64,000 nucleotides of DNA, from positions 1,154,001-1,218,000 of the forward strand of contig JAUPFP010000050.1 in assembly GCA_036925085.1 (NCBI GenBank), read 5' to 3'. The position numbers were made by a program, and so were the translations under genes. Under the pieces are notes generated by a model. The model saw only the letters and a list, made by a program, of their open reading frames with translations, was not told where the DNA came from and ran no database searches. This document shows, in pieces, positions 11,501 to 21,677 of this stretch (position 1 is its first letter; each line of letters begins with the position of its first letter). Origin of the DNA: Brachycybe producta. Its lineage: Eukaryota; Arthropoda; Diplopoda; Playtdesmida; Andrognathidae.

Positions 11501-14500
11501 AATTGAATTTAGCAAAACGTTACGATAGCAGAAAAAAAAAAAAAACTCGAAAGCGTCTTTTTTCTAATTCCTAACCGTATGGTTGTTGATCACAAACTGA
11601 ACCTCATCAAGTTTGACTAGCTTTCGTACGCTACTGTAACCAACGGACAGATCGTTGAGCAACTGCAATGTCTTAGAAATAATCTGTTCGCTACTTCCCC
11701 AATACTTTAAGTTAGTTATTCTGAATAATACAGAAGAACAAAAATGAGACAAGATTCGGAAATAATAAAGAGAGAAACCGCTTTTACATTTTACGAATGA
11801 AAACGCTCAAAACCATTGACTCGTCACTGAGTCCGAGAACTTCGGACAACCTCCGATAAACCTTAGACGTTTTTTGTACTTGATCGCCGACGTAAATCTT
11901 GCGGAATTGCTCGAAAAACGAAAGCATCGCCAGTTCTAGCTTTTCGCAACCTTGTTGCGAAAGCCTCGAATCTGTAAGGTTCATGAGCTGCAACACCCTA
12001 CAGACAAGTTCTCCGTCCATTGCATCGTGTTCGTCGTTGCTGTTGAATGAAACTCTACCGCCGATGGCAGCACCGATGATGTAAACGAGCCACGTAAGCC
12101 TTCCTACGACCAAAAGACACGTCACGGATTAGATATGGACACATTTGAGCAGCACAGTGGTGAAACATCAGGATTTTTTTCCATTTAAATTAGATTTATC
12201 CCCGACTAACGCGGGATATGAACAGGTGATTTTCAAACTCCAATTATTGTCTTTCAGGTGCAGAATTAAGAGAAACAAGAAAAATAGAAAAGTAGTTCAA
12301 TCATTTAAGGGTATTGTCATGTTTGATATCTTTCAAAATAACCTTTTTTAGACAAAAATAAAAAAATAAATAGTGGCGTAAAAGGTGGGCCATTTTCAAA
12401 CTCACATAAAAAATGTATTTTGAAAGATATCAACAAGAAAATATCCTTAAATGATTGAGCTACCGCTCTAGTTTGTAAATCAAATTCGTATTTATGCTAA
12501 CTCTGCGCCTGAAAGACAAAATAATCAAAGTTCGAGATTCGTTCACACTTTAAAACCAACCTTAAAAAACTAACTTCAACAAGAACATTGATGTTTTATT
12601 TTATAAAGAAAATATCTGCTTTTTTATAATGAAAAAAGTGAAAATCAAATCAAACCAAATTCAAATAATTTTAATGAGAAAAAATCAATTGATTTAAATG
12701 AATCCACCCTGATTCTGATAATGTCTAATATTTTTCTTTCCAACCTTCTTGAATTGCTGTGTCTATCCTTTGTACTGTTTGATTACTAATCAACTCCTGA
12801 TAAGTTTGGGCCGCCTGATCGAATAGCTGCACCAAAAGGCTGCAAGTTTTCTCGTATTCACAGCGTCCGATCGTCGAAAGTTGATCGAGCTGCTGCGATA
12901 CGAGGCCCAAATCGTCCAAAGGATCTTCCAATCCATCTCTATATATAGCGTCAAATAATGAACCTTTTTTTTTTACAAGTGAATATCTAAATACCCGTTT
13001 GGCTCGGGAGAAATTCTACCTTAGAACAACGGTGACAGACTCCAACCTCGAAGTGATGTATGAATTTGTGACTTCCGGTGTGTATGTCTCGAGGAGGTGT
13101 GGTTCGGATGCTTTGACGTACGGTACCGAAGCGACCATTCGCTGCCAAAGACTCAGTAAGTAATGAACGCTGTTTGGCGCAAACTGCCACATCTAAGAAT
13201 TTGAAAAGATACATAGAAATATAATTTTCAGTCGGAAAGTAGAAAAACGAGAGAAGAATCTGTTTTGAAAATCACTTGAAGACTTGTGACTGTGAACTTT
13301 GCTATCAAGGCAATGGTCTCGGGATAGTTGTCAACTTTGACCAATTCCCCTAATTGATAGTTGGATTTGAGACGAGCGAGGAGCCGACAGAACTCGTGAT
13401 AATTGTTCGGATCGGAAAGACCCTAAACACACACACAAATAAAAAACGTTAAACGAGGACAATGACGAAAACCACTTTCAGTGACGTAGTTAAATTTTTT
13501 GCACCGAAAGCAAAAATGTCGAGCCTCCAAAAAAATGTTTATTGCAAATACTGTGTTAGAAATACTGTTTTAAAAACTAGTATTATATCTTAAGGCGCCT
13601 TTTTGGAGGCTGGCGCCAAGAGCAAACTACTCCCGTTGTCACCCGTAGCTACGCCACTGAAGTCCGCCTCCCATAATGCGAGAATTACTTGAGGATTCTC
13701 TAAAATGGCCTTTACGCCTCCGACCAACTGTGACAAAAACTTTGCCCGTTCTTCGTTGTTAAATAACGACCTTCGAACCGAAGCAATTTGAACGAGACAC
13801 GAGAGCGCCTAAAGCAAAAAACACAATTTCCGTTGAAAGCGCGATTACAACTATTGCTCGTTTTCTTAACAAACCAGTGGCGAAAGGGTGGATGGTAATG
13901 AAACGTAAAGATCGAAAAACAACTGCAAAGTGTTGAAATCAAGAAAAGCTACAAAAGAAGCAAAAAAAAAAAGTTCTTGTTAAAAGAAACGAAACGGATG
14001 AATGAGATGCATAACCTGGTCTCCATCCCGTCGGAATTTGAACGGTGCAGAGATCGTCGGACGATTCGTCTGTAGACGTTCCAATGAAATCGAACGTAAG
14101 ACAGTTGTGAGCCAACCTCAAAAGTTGAATCACGAGCCCGTGTTGACCCTCGTCGTTAAAATTTAAATTCTTGCAGTTTTCCAAAGCCGTTCTCAAAAGA
14201 GTACAAGACAGTTGAAAGATTTCGTACAGTTGCGAATCGCGAAAAGACGATGCGATCTTTCGATGTTTCGTCAGCGAACGATTTGCTTCCGTCTTTTATA
14301 TAAAAAAAAATAACGATTCGTAACTTTTTTTTTTTTTTTTTAAAAGAATCCCTCGAGAATAGAACTAGAAATGTAACAAAATTACGTCACACACCTCGCT
14401 GACTTGGTTCATTTCGCAGGTGAGTTGCGACAACAACTGAACTCCTATCATGCAATGTTCGACCGAACCCTGAAAAACATAAACACGATTACAACTCGTC

Positions 14501-16401
14501 GAATATATTACGACCGAGAAGCGTTATAAAAACAAACTTGAAGGAATTTAGTGATATTCGTGATGACATTTCTGAAAACAAACTCGTCCTTTTCCATATC
14601 GAACCAACCCAACTTCGTGATTCTCGAAAACAACTGGACGAGAGCCTGAATGACGAAGTTCGCCAACTTAGGTCTCGTTGCCAAGTAAGTGAGGACATAG
14701 TTCCCTGAGAAAAAGAAAACGATAAGAGTTACGAAGAACGAAACGATGGAATTACTAAGTCAGTTACGAATGTCTAATCTCTGTCGCAACGAAAGATTTG
14801 CCGTGTTCCGCGATACGAGCTTCGTAAGCGTCGTAGTGGCCAAAAGCTGCGCGTATGAAGACTTTTTAAAAGAAAAGAAACGTTCTTAAAAAAGAAAGCC
14901 TCGAAAGGTTGTTAAATTGACGTCGATAACTTACGTCTCCTCGTTCGAGAAGCAGTTGACACTTTGTGAGACAGTCCGGCGAGTTGACAAAATTAACGAG
15001 CGTCTTTTCTGCTTCCGTTCTTTGGTTCTGATTCGTCGGCTCATAAAGTTGTTTGCAAAGGTGTTCCAATTGCGCCAACTCCTGAACAACAAAAACGAGT
15101 ACGAAGACGGAAAAAAAAACGTTTATTCAAATTGAAAAAGTGGGTCTAATCTTCAGTTAGGATTTAGTTTATTAGTTAAACGAATCTAACAATAAGGTAC
15201 TAACTAGAGATTAAAACACGATGTAAAAATTAAAAAGGGAAATTAACCTGGTGCTTTTCTTCCATTTCGTGGTTTTGTCAAATAATTCGACAAGTTTCAA
15301 ATTTTAACTCTCGAGAAAGTCTTCGAGACTCTTAAAAAAAAACCTTGCAATTTGACGAATCTCGTTGATCGTTAACAGAGTTTGATAGAACTCGGTTAAC
15401 ACATTCAATTAATTCGTTCGTTAATTAAGTTAAAAACAATAGTAGTTCACACACAAATCGTTATCCACTTCAGTTAACCGAACTGTAAGGGGATCAAACA
15501 CCCAAGGCCATAAACCACAAACCCATTTTTACAACTTTAATTATGGAAAACTCGTTTTCTTAACGATTTGTTTAAAAAAAAAGACCTAAAACAAGTCGAA
15601 ACGCGTCTAACCTTTAATTTTCTCTCAATCACATGATTTCATTTCATGAGTGACTCACTTGTTTTAATTTATTAGATAAAAGACTTAAGGCAAAGTTAAT
15701 TTTGAATAGGTTTCATTTTCATATAAAGCAAAGGTAAATAATTTTTATGAGAAAAAAACGAAATTTTTGAAGGTCTAATTCTTTTAACTTATATTTCAAT
15801 CATTTGCAGCAGAAAATGTTCCTGAATCGTAAATGTTGATGAAAACAATTAGAAAACTGTCTTCATATGATGTTGCTTAATTTTTGTTGTTGTTTGACCT
15901 TTAATTTAATGTAATAATAATAATAATAATAATTAATGGGACCGAAAGATGATGAAAAATGCGGCATAAAGAAGAGAGGAGGAGGGAAATTTGGTTGTTT
16001 TGGTGTAAATGTGACAGTTTTTCTATGTATTTCGAGGCCGTTTTTCTGTTTTAAAACGCAACTGACATTGATATGATACAACAACAGTCAGTCGTCAGTG
16101 AAATCGGAATAAATTTCTGAACGATTTTGTTGGTCTTTTGTAGAATTGACATAAACACACAAAAATGAATCTTCTCTCTCTCTCTCTCTCTCTATGTGTG
16201 TGTGTCACTCACTCTCTCTTTCTATTAAACACGCGCATTTTGTAAATAATCTTCTTTTAATGTTGAGACGGGTTTCTTATTGTTCTTCCGTCTCGAAACA
16301 ACAAACGCAATCAGTCACATTCACACACAGGATAAGAACAGAGAGAGAGAGAATCCCCCCGTAATAATAACAACATGTACACTCACCTGTTCCTCCGCCA
16401 T
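8535..16401 (-). CDS. XPO7: Exportin-7 (XPO7), complete, 22 coding exons
   Basis: Importin-beta superfamily nuclear transport receptor: RanGTP-dependent exporter, also reported to import some cargo. Exons: 16387-16401, 14935-15081, 14768-14861, 14538-14704, 14395-14469, 14016-14292, 13875-13948, 13689-13808, 13276-13422, 13020-13192, 12745-12938, 11788-12103, 11576-11720, 11337-11484, 11110-11269, 10517-10707, 10224-10438, 9993-10131, 9099-9259, 8916-9014, 8707-8834, 8535-8634. They sum to 3285 nt, 1094 residues plus TAG, against 1087 in human as I recall. All phases join without a break. Family blocks include [13 protein letters not shown] (importin-beta N-terminal region), [74 protein letters not shown] and the MMTS C-terminus. 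The protein is alpha-helical HEAT repeats throughout. The first exon encodes only MAEEQ. The donor of exon 19 is GC rather than GT. Introns are mostly 60-150 bp, except intron 1 (1.3 kb) and those holding MITE-like elements. Confidence 0.98.
9441..9714. repeat. Palindromic MITE-like element in XPO7 intron
   Basis: Imperfect inverted repeat. The left side runs AACTCTTGATTATTCTG then GGGTAGCTCAATCACTTAATTAG; the right side has CTAATTAAGTGATTGAGTTACCC then AAAATAATCAAGAGAG. It lies in the intron between exons 18 and 19 and has no coding capacity. Confidence 0.75.
10800..10970. repeat. Degraded fragment of the same MITE-like family
   Basis: In the intron between XPO7 exons 15 and 16. TCTAGAAACTAGAATAG and ATCTTTCAAAATAACCC segments match the elements at 9441-9714 and 12234-12532. 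It lacks intact inverted ends. Confidence 0.5.
12234..12532. repeat. Palindromic MITE-like element in XPO7 intron
   Basis: Ends CAAACTCCAATTATTGTCTTTCAGG and CCTGAAAGACAAAATAATC are inverted; inner arms TAGTTCAATCATTTAAGG and CCTTAAATGATTGAGCTA also pair, as do GATATCTTTCAAAATA and TATTTTGAAAGATATC. It is clearly related to the element at 9441-9714. It sits between exons 11 and 12. Confidence 0.75.
15248..15265 (-). other. XPO7: Candidate alternative first coding exon of XPO7
   Basis: Within XPO7 intron 1, an ATG (15265) opens MEEKHQ and is followed directly by a GTTAAT donor in phase 0. Exon 2 (15081) begins in phase 0 with GAG TTG GCG, so both MAEEQ and MEEKHQ splice in frame to ELAQLEH. 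Length and Glu/Lys/Gln composition mirror the upstream exon. Mammalian Xpo7 is known to use alternative first exons. No promoter was identified for this exon, so it remains a candidate. Confidence 0.45.
15266..16386 (-). other. XPO7 intron 1 (5' part)
   Basis: AT-rich intron with an (AAT)n run at about 15915-15935 and a (TC)n/(TG)n tract at about 16166-16205. Nothing coding was recognised apart from the alternative first exon at its 3' end. Confidence 0.6.
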
Positions 16402-16433
16402 TTTTGTTTTTCCCTCATGGACATAAGAGCAAA

Positions 16434-16444
16434 GCGCATGCGCA
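16434..16444. promoter_or_regulatory. NRF-1-type site upstream of XPO7
   Basis: GCGCATGCGCA lies 33-43 bp upstream of the XPO7 ATG. It matches the palindromic NRF-1 consensus common in TATA-less housekeeping promoters and sits in AT-rich DNA where such a CpG-rich 11-mer is unlikely by chance. Confidence 0.7.
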
Positions 16445-16612
16445 TTCGATAGATATTGAAAAATTTGAGCGGGATTTTTTTTTTTCTACTCTATTTGAGA
16501 GTTGCTGCCATCTGATGAGATTACAGAACATCTCGTACCTCAAGAAAGCTCTGGTTACGATCATACGACTTAGTGCGGCAATAAACGGCTAAGCAGAATA
16601 ATGACATCAAAA

Positions 16613-16686
16613 TGACGTCACTGTCAAGGGCATGTACTTCGTCGTGTATATCAAAGCGGTCTCCCCACCCCTTTACCGTGACGTCA
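16613..16686. promoter_or_regulatory. Pair of perfect CRE (TGACGTCA) sites
   Basis: TGACGTCA occurs at 16613-16620 and 16679-16686, about 210 and 280 bp upstream of the XPO7 start codon. Both are exact CREB/ATF palindromes. The surrounding 16560-16740 is GC-richer than its neighbours, consistent with a promoter-proximal region. Confidence 0.5.
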
Positions 16687-16930
16687 TTGCCGGGTTTACC
16701 CGTACTTATGTCGTATGGTTGTAACCGGGATTAAACGAGGTCAGGTTACTAGTGACAGAAAAACGATTTGGGAAAACTTGAAAAGTGCAAAGTGCATTCG
16801 AACAGGTAAAACAATTGTATACATAGGTTTTAATTTAAAAATATTATAATTATGTAAGGAAATTGTTTTGATTAAGATCGCGGGCACGTATATACTGGCT
16901 ACAACATCGGCCAACGGTCGGTCGGCAATA

Positions 16931-17160
16931 CCAGGCATTGGACACGTTGTTAGAAATAGGTCAAAACTTCAGTTGGCTCCGCCCTTGTTATGAGGACCGG
17001 CAACTTCTAATCGGCTGGTTATGTAGTCTGACGTTGAAAAGGGCGGAGCATGTGACGTCAGACTTCATAACCAGCCAATTAGAAGTTGCCAGTCGTCATA
17101 ACAAGGGCGGAGCCAACTGAAGTTTTGACCTATTTCTAAACTGCCTGGGCCAATGCCTAG
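16931..17160. repeat. Palindromic element, GGCTCCGCCC family copy 1
   Basis: Long hairpin. TTAGAAATAGGTC at 16950 pairs with GACCTATTTCTAA at 17139, and GTTGGCTCCGCCCTTGTTATGA pairs with the inverse before 17120. Outer CAGGCATTGG and CCAATGCCTAG extend the symmetry. The inner arms hold AACTTCTAATCGGCTGGTTATG and its inverse. No coding potential. Confidence 0.8.
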
Positions 17161-17199
17161 GTGAGGAATGCATGCCCCCCCTCACCTTATGTGAATTTA

Positions 17200-17352
17200 A
17201 CAGGCAAGTGTGATCAACAGAATACAGTCGTTTGCTCCGCCCTTTTATGAGGGTCATGTAACGTTAGACTAAATAACGAACCAATGAGAAGTTGCTGTTT
17301 CTCATAAAAGGGCGGGGCCAACGACTGTATACTGCTGAGCACACTTGCCTGT
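17200..17352. repeat. Palindromic element, GGCTCCGCCC family copy 2
   Basis: Ends ACAGGCAAGTGTG and CACACTTGCCTGT are inverted. The interior GCTCCGCCCTTTTATGAG and CTCATAAAAGGGCGGGGC pair, and AACCAATGAGAAGTTG matches the family core. It is adjacent to copy 1 but has unrelated outer ends. Confidence 0.75.
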
Positions 17353-17559
17353 GAATTAACCAACCATGTACTAACTATAAAAGAAAACGTATTTTTTTTT
17401 TGGGACAATGAGCAAGGATTTAATGCAATTTGATTAGTCTCTTAACGAAGGTTCGAAGCCCACTGGACTGGATCCATTTCGCATCTTCTTCTGTCATTAT
17501 CTTCCCCAACTTTCAATCAACTCTCTTGTTGGTAATGGCTGCCACTAGACGAATCAATA

Positions 17560-18660
17560 CAAAGTGTTACCAAAAATAATGTAGATGTACTTTGGTTGTT
17601 AATAAGCTAATAACTACCAAGTTTATTTTCTTAAACTTAAATTTATTAATTTACTGATTAAGAGTAAACGTGACAATAAAGATTAGCTTTAAAAACATTG
17701 CATGTTTTATGTTTAAATGATGCAATTATCTCAAAGTGTTTAAAATGTCCTCTCCACAATGTCATGATGGCATTGCTAAACTGACATGCCAGTAAGAAAC
17801 TGACTTGCAAACATCAAATATGCAGGTATCTCTTTTGTAATTACGCAACAGCCAACAGTTCTTTTCGATTTCTTCCCGTTTACACAATTATGGCAAGAAA
17901 TAGAAGAGAATTTCCTATAGAAATTATGATGTTTGATGTTTGCAGGGTGGCGCTGATCAAGCGCCAAATTGAACAAGCGCCAAATTGAATAAGCGCCAAA
18001 TTGAACAAGTGCCAAATGGAACAAACGCCAAACTGAATAAGCGCCAAATGGAACTAACGCCAAACTGAATAAACGCCATATGGAACAAACGCCAAACTAA
18101 ATAACAGTCAAATGGAACAAACGCCAAACTGAATAAGCGCCAAATGGAACTAACGCCAAACTGAACAAGCGCCAAACTGAATAACCGCCAAAATGCGAGG
18201 TTAGGTTAGGTTAGGTTTGGTTAGGTTAGGTGTAAATCTGCACAGTCTGACGTCTATAAAAGCTCACAATATTTGGACCATCAGAATTTACAAAAAACCT
18301 GAATAACCGCCAAACTGAATAAACGCCAAATGGAACAAACGCCAAACTGAATAAGCGCCAAATGGAACAAACGCCAAACTGAATAAAAGCCAAAAATTTG
18401 GCGGTTATTCAGTTTGGCGTTTGTTCCATTTGGCGCTTATTCAGTCGCCCCGTGTGCAGGAACCTTTCTTACTGGCATGTCAGCTAGCAATGCCTTCATG
18501 ACATTGTGGAGAGGACATTTTAAACATAAAACATGCTAATGCGTTTTATATGTCTAATCTTTATTGTCACATCTACTTTTAATAATAAAATTATTAAATT
18601 TAATTTAACAAAATAAAATTGCCACATTTTTTAAACACTTTGTAATATAATGGAATATTT
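17560..18660. repeat. Foldback element carrying a 16-bp minisatellite
   Basis: Flanking inverted arms at about 17640-17810 and 18460-18640 share GACAATAAAGATTAG, GTCCTCTCCACAATGTCATGA and TGACATGCCAGTAAGAAA in opposite orientations. Between them, 17950-18440 is built from units alternating GCGCCAAATTGAACAA and ACGCCAAACTGAATA, which turn to the inverse orientation near 18395. A short GGTTA/TTAGG-type run (18196-18225) interrupts the array. The open frames here are repeat-driven, not genes. Confidence 0.8.
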
Positions 18661-18704
18661 CTGGTTTTTTTTTTAAAAAATCTGGTCTTTTTCATGCGTT
18701 GTTC

Positions 18705-19640
18705 GGTAGGGCGTTACATTTACATTATTTCTATTGAAACGATACGTCCAGGAGCGATCCTAGCTCATTTAGTTATTTTTGGATCGTTTGTTTATTTTTA
18801 GAGTGGCCTGGAACTTTGTCAACCCTCTGTACTCACGTACAGAGGATTGACCCAGTTCCATCAGCTGATGACGATGCCAATATCCTGTCTTGGGTCTTGG
18901 GTCCCTTTTTCCTCCCAGTCCCACCCCTTAAATACAAAGAGATCGACTTGATAAGCCTCAGCATTGGGTCTATGGGGTGAAAACTTTCTTTTGTAATTTT
19001 GTTTTGATTACGATGAATCACTTTTATATATTTTAGTGACCACTGGTCAATCATGTTGATTGGCCAGTTTGGTTTTTAAGTTTGATTTTGCCCAATCAGA
19101 GAATACTGAGAAAGTGTTCTCAGTATCCTCTTTTTGGGTATAAAAGGCCGTGTATTTTTGTGTAAAGGAGACTTGAAGGAGCAGTCTTGAAAGCATTCTT
19201 TGGACACAGACATTATGCCCAAATTTGCCTAGAGATGATGAGATGTAAATAAACTGGAAATTATAGTTAAAAAGTTGTTGAAGTTATTTTTATCTTTTAA
19301 AAACAAAACGAAGGACTTCAACATTTTGTCATCTAGCACTGTCAACCCAGGTGTAAACCTGGCTCTCCAGTACTAGATGAGACTTCTGAAGACAGCACGA
19401 TCAACCAGCTTTTTACGGGCGAAAGCCCGGGGAGTAGCAGACAACAAAAGATCCTTAAAACTGTAAAGGTTCTTGAAAGAGGAACTTGTGAGGAAACGTA
19501 TGGGACTAATTTGTTCCCTTCCTCCCGAACCATAATAGAATTAGTGGCCTAGCCAACCACTTTCCGATCGCCCGAAAGAGCGCTACGATACTTTTTGATA
19601 ATTCTATTAGACCCCTGAATGTGGTTCGTTACACTATAAT
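18705..19640 (+). mobile_element. Promoter-bearing repeat, possible LTR fossil
   Basis: Contains, in order, CCAAT boxes (about 19058 and 19090), a TATAAAAGG box (about 19139) and an AATAAA (about 19247), the order expected of a U3-R-U5 unit. No gag, pol or env similarity and no second LTR are seen. It is broken or solitary if it is an LTR at all; ends and family are undetermined. Possible ends are TGTTCGG near 18711 and GTTACA near 19632. Confidence 0.25.
19329..19380. repeat. Hairpin TCATCTAGCACTG...CCAGTACTAGATGA
   Basis: A 52-bp imperfect inverted repeat with an inner CCAGGTGTAAACCTGG stem, within the repeat-like segment upstream of the first PEBP gene. Function unknown. Confidence 0.5.
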
Positions 19641-20014
19641 TGTGTTAAATATGAAATTTATTGAAATTGTTTAGAAAAAGTGAAAATAGGTGAATAATTT
19701 TTTTTTGTTCCTTTTATTAAATTAAGGTTAAAGCTGTATGTTTGAAAAGATCATTTTTATTTAAAATAAAAAATGATTATATTGTTGTAAATCCTTGAAA
19801 CCAGTTTCTATAAACTAACTGGCAATCAAAAGTTTCTGTTTGTATTATGTTGTTACAGTCAGTGAATTTTTTTTTTCTCATTAAATTTAAACAATAATAA
19901 TAACTCGTGATTGTTGGGAAGAGAAGGAAACACATTTCTAATTTAGGTTAAAGTTTTGATAAAACGTTGAATTAATCGATTTTGATTGGTCACCCTGACT
20001 GTTTAAAAAATCAG

Positions 20015-20022
20015 TATAAAAG
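20015..20022 (+). promoter_or_regulatory. TATA box of plus-strand PEBP locus 1
   Basis: TATAAAAG, 133 bp upstream of the ATG at 20155. Spacing and sequence match the TATA boxes of the other array members. Confidence 0.6.
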
Positions 20023-20154
20023 ATCTCAGTTTGGTTCAGTTGATTAGCAGAATTTTGATTTCTTGAACTTCGAAACTTTGAAGTTAGCCAAAACCAAACC
20101 ATATTAAAGCCTCCTACTCGTTTCACGCTTAAAAAAAAAAGAGTTTGCGCAGAC

Positions 20155-21644
20155 ATGTTATTACGTCATCAAATGTCATCATTGATAGCTGGTGCAATTA
20201 ATTTTATCATCGTTATTATCATTAGTACCAGTTGCGTTGCTTCAGTCTTGGCTACGAATTCAACAAACATGGAAGCAAATGGTATTGTTCCTGATATCAT
20301 CGACATCGTGCCACCGAATACCATTCAGGTTATTATTGATAATAATAAGACATTACTCCACCTTCTTCTTCTTCTTCTTCTTTTTTTTGAATATTCTTTA
20401 AATTGGTAGCATTTCATTGCAATATTTATAATACAGTATATAGAGAGTATAGGTCAACATAGGTGAACATCAAAAAGTGGTTTTGTAGTTTTAACTGAGA
20501 TCACTTTCATATAAATTCGGACTTGTGTTTTTCGTTTACCTCAATTAGGAAGTTGGTTTTATTCAGTCTGAAACCTATAGACCGTCCGTCTCCTTGGTGC
20601 TTCGACAATAATACCTTTAACCTCATCGTAAGAGAAAGATTGTGACGTCAGAGGGGTTGAAGTAAAATTTAGGATTTTGTCATTTAGTATGATTTAAAGA
20701 GGATAATATCAAACTTTCTCGCAACAGTTTAAACTGCAAAAGGGTTCTTTTCCATTTTTTATTAGACAAAATGGCAAAAGCCTAAATTTTTCACCAAATC
20801 AATCTGATGTCACAAGCTTTTTCTTACAATCAGTCTGGTTATAACTTCTAATGTGACTAATGTTTGAGTTATGTGTGTTTTACGGTTATGCAAATATTCG
20901 AGAAAATTTAGTGACGTCAAATGGCCTTGAATTAATGAATTTCGAATAACCTTGCCATTTATACGACGACAATGGTTTTTTAAACAGAATTCTGTTACCA
21001 TTTTCAGTCCAAATAATTATCCCTCCCTATCACACTAGCAATTTTTCATTATGCAAGAGTTTGCATAGTGTGATTTGACATGCAATATGATGAAACTCGT
21101 GTGAGACTTGGTCTCATGGAGTTGCACATGTTCAACTTTTCCACAACGTTTCATGAAACTCGCTGATGAAAATAACATCCGAGGTTAGAAGGAAAGTTGC
21201 ATTGAATTTTTCTGTTGTAATATGCAATTTGAATTTGCATGTCAATTGTTTTAATTCCTATTTTGTTATTTTCTTTAATTATCTGATTGACTGTTTTCAG
21301 TAAATAACTTATGAAACTAGTTGTTGGTAGTTTGTCTGATGTGGAAGTTTATTAAAAAGTTGTAGTCGCAAGTCTGTCTCATCGCAGATTTTGAATTGAA
21401 ACCAAAGCTGCTATAATTATCTTCTTGCCATTTCTGTAATTTGCATGCGTTGCTTTCATGCAGCTAATCCACAGCATACAGCATTACAGAAAAATGACGT
21501 CACCACCATGACGTACCACATTGTATTTGGCCCACAAAGCGCCGTGTTTGACGTCATTTTTCTGTAATGCTGTATGCGGTTATTAGCTGCATGAAAAAGT
21601 AACAAGTAAAGGAGAGTGTTGACTTGTGATGGATGAGACGGATG

Positions 21645-21677
<33 letters not shown>

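Noticed and set aside
17776-18175. Repeat-protein-like open frames (Trp-Arg-Leu-Phe repeats)
   Set aside because: Translation of the CGCCAAACTGAA minisatellite in a foldback element.
18196-18225. Interstitial telomere (TTAGG)n
   Set aside because: Only about five imperfect units, embedded in another minisatellite; not enough to claim a telomeric origin or an arthropod.
17950-18440. CRISPR-like array of short repeats
   Set aside because: The units are contiguous tandem repeats without unique spacers, in animal DNA.
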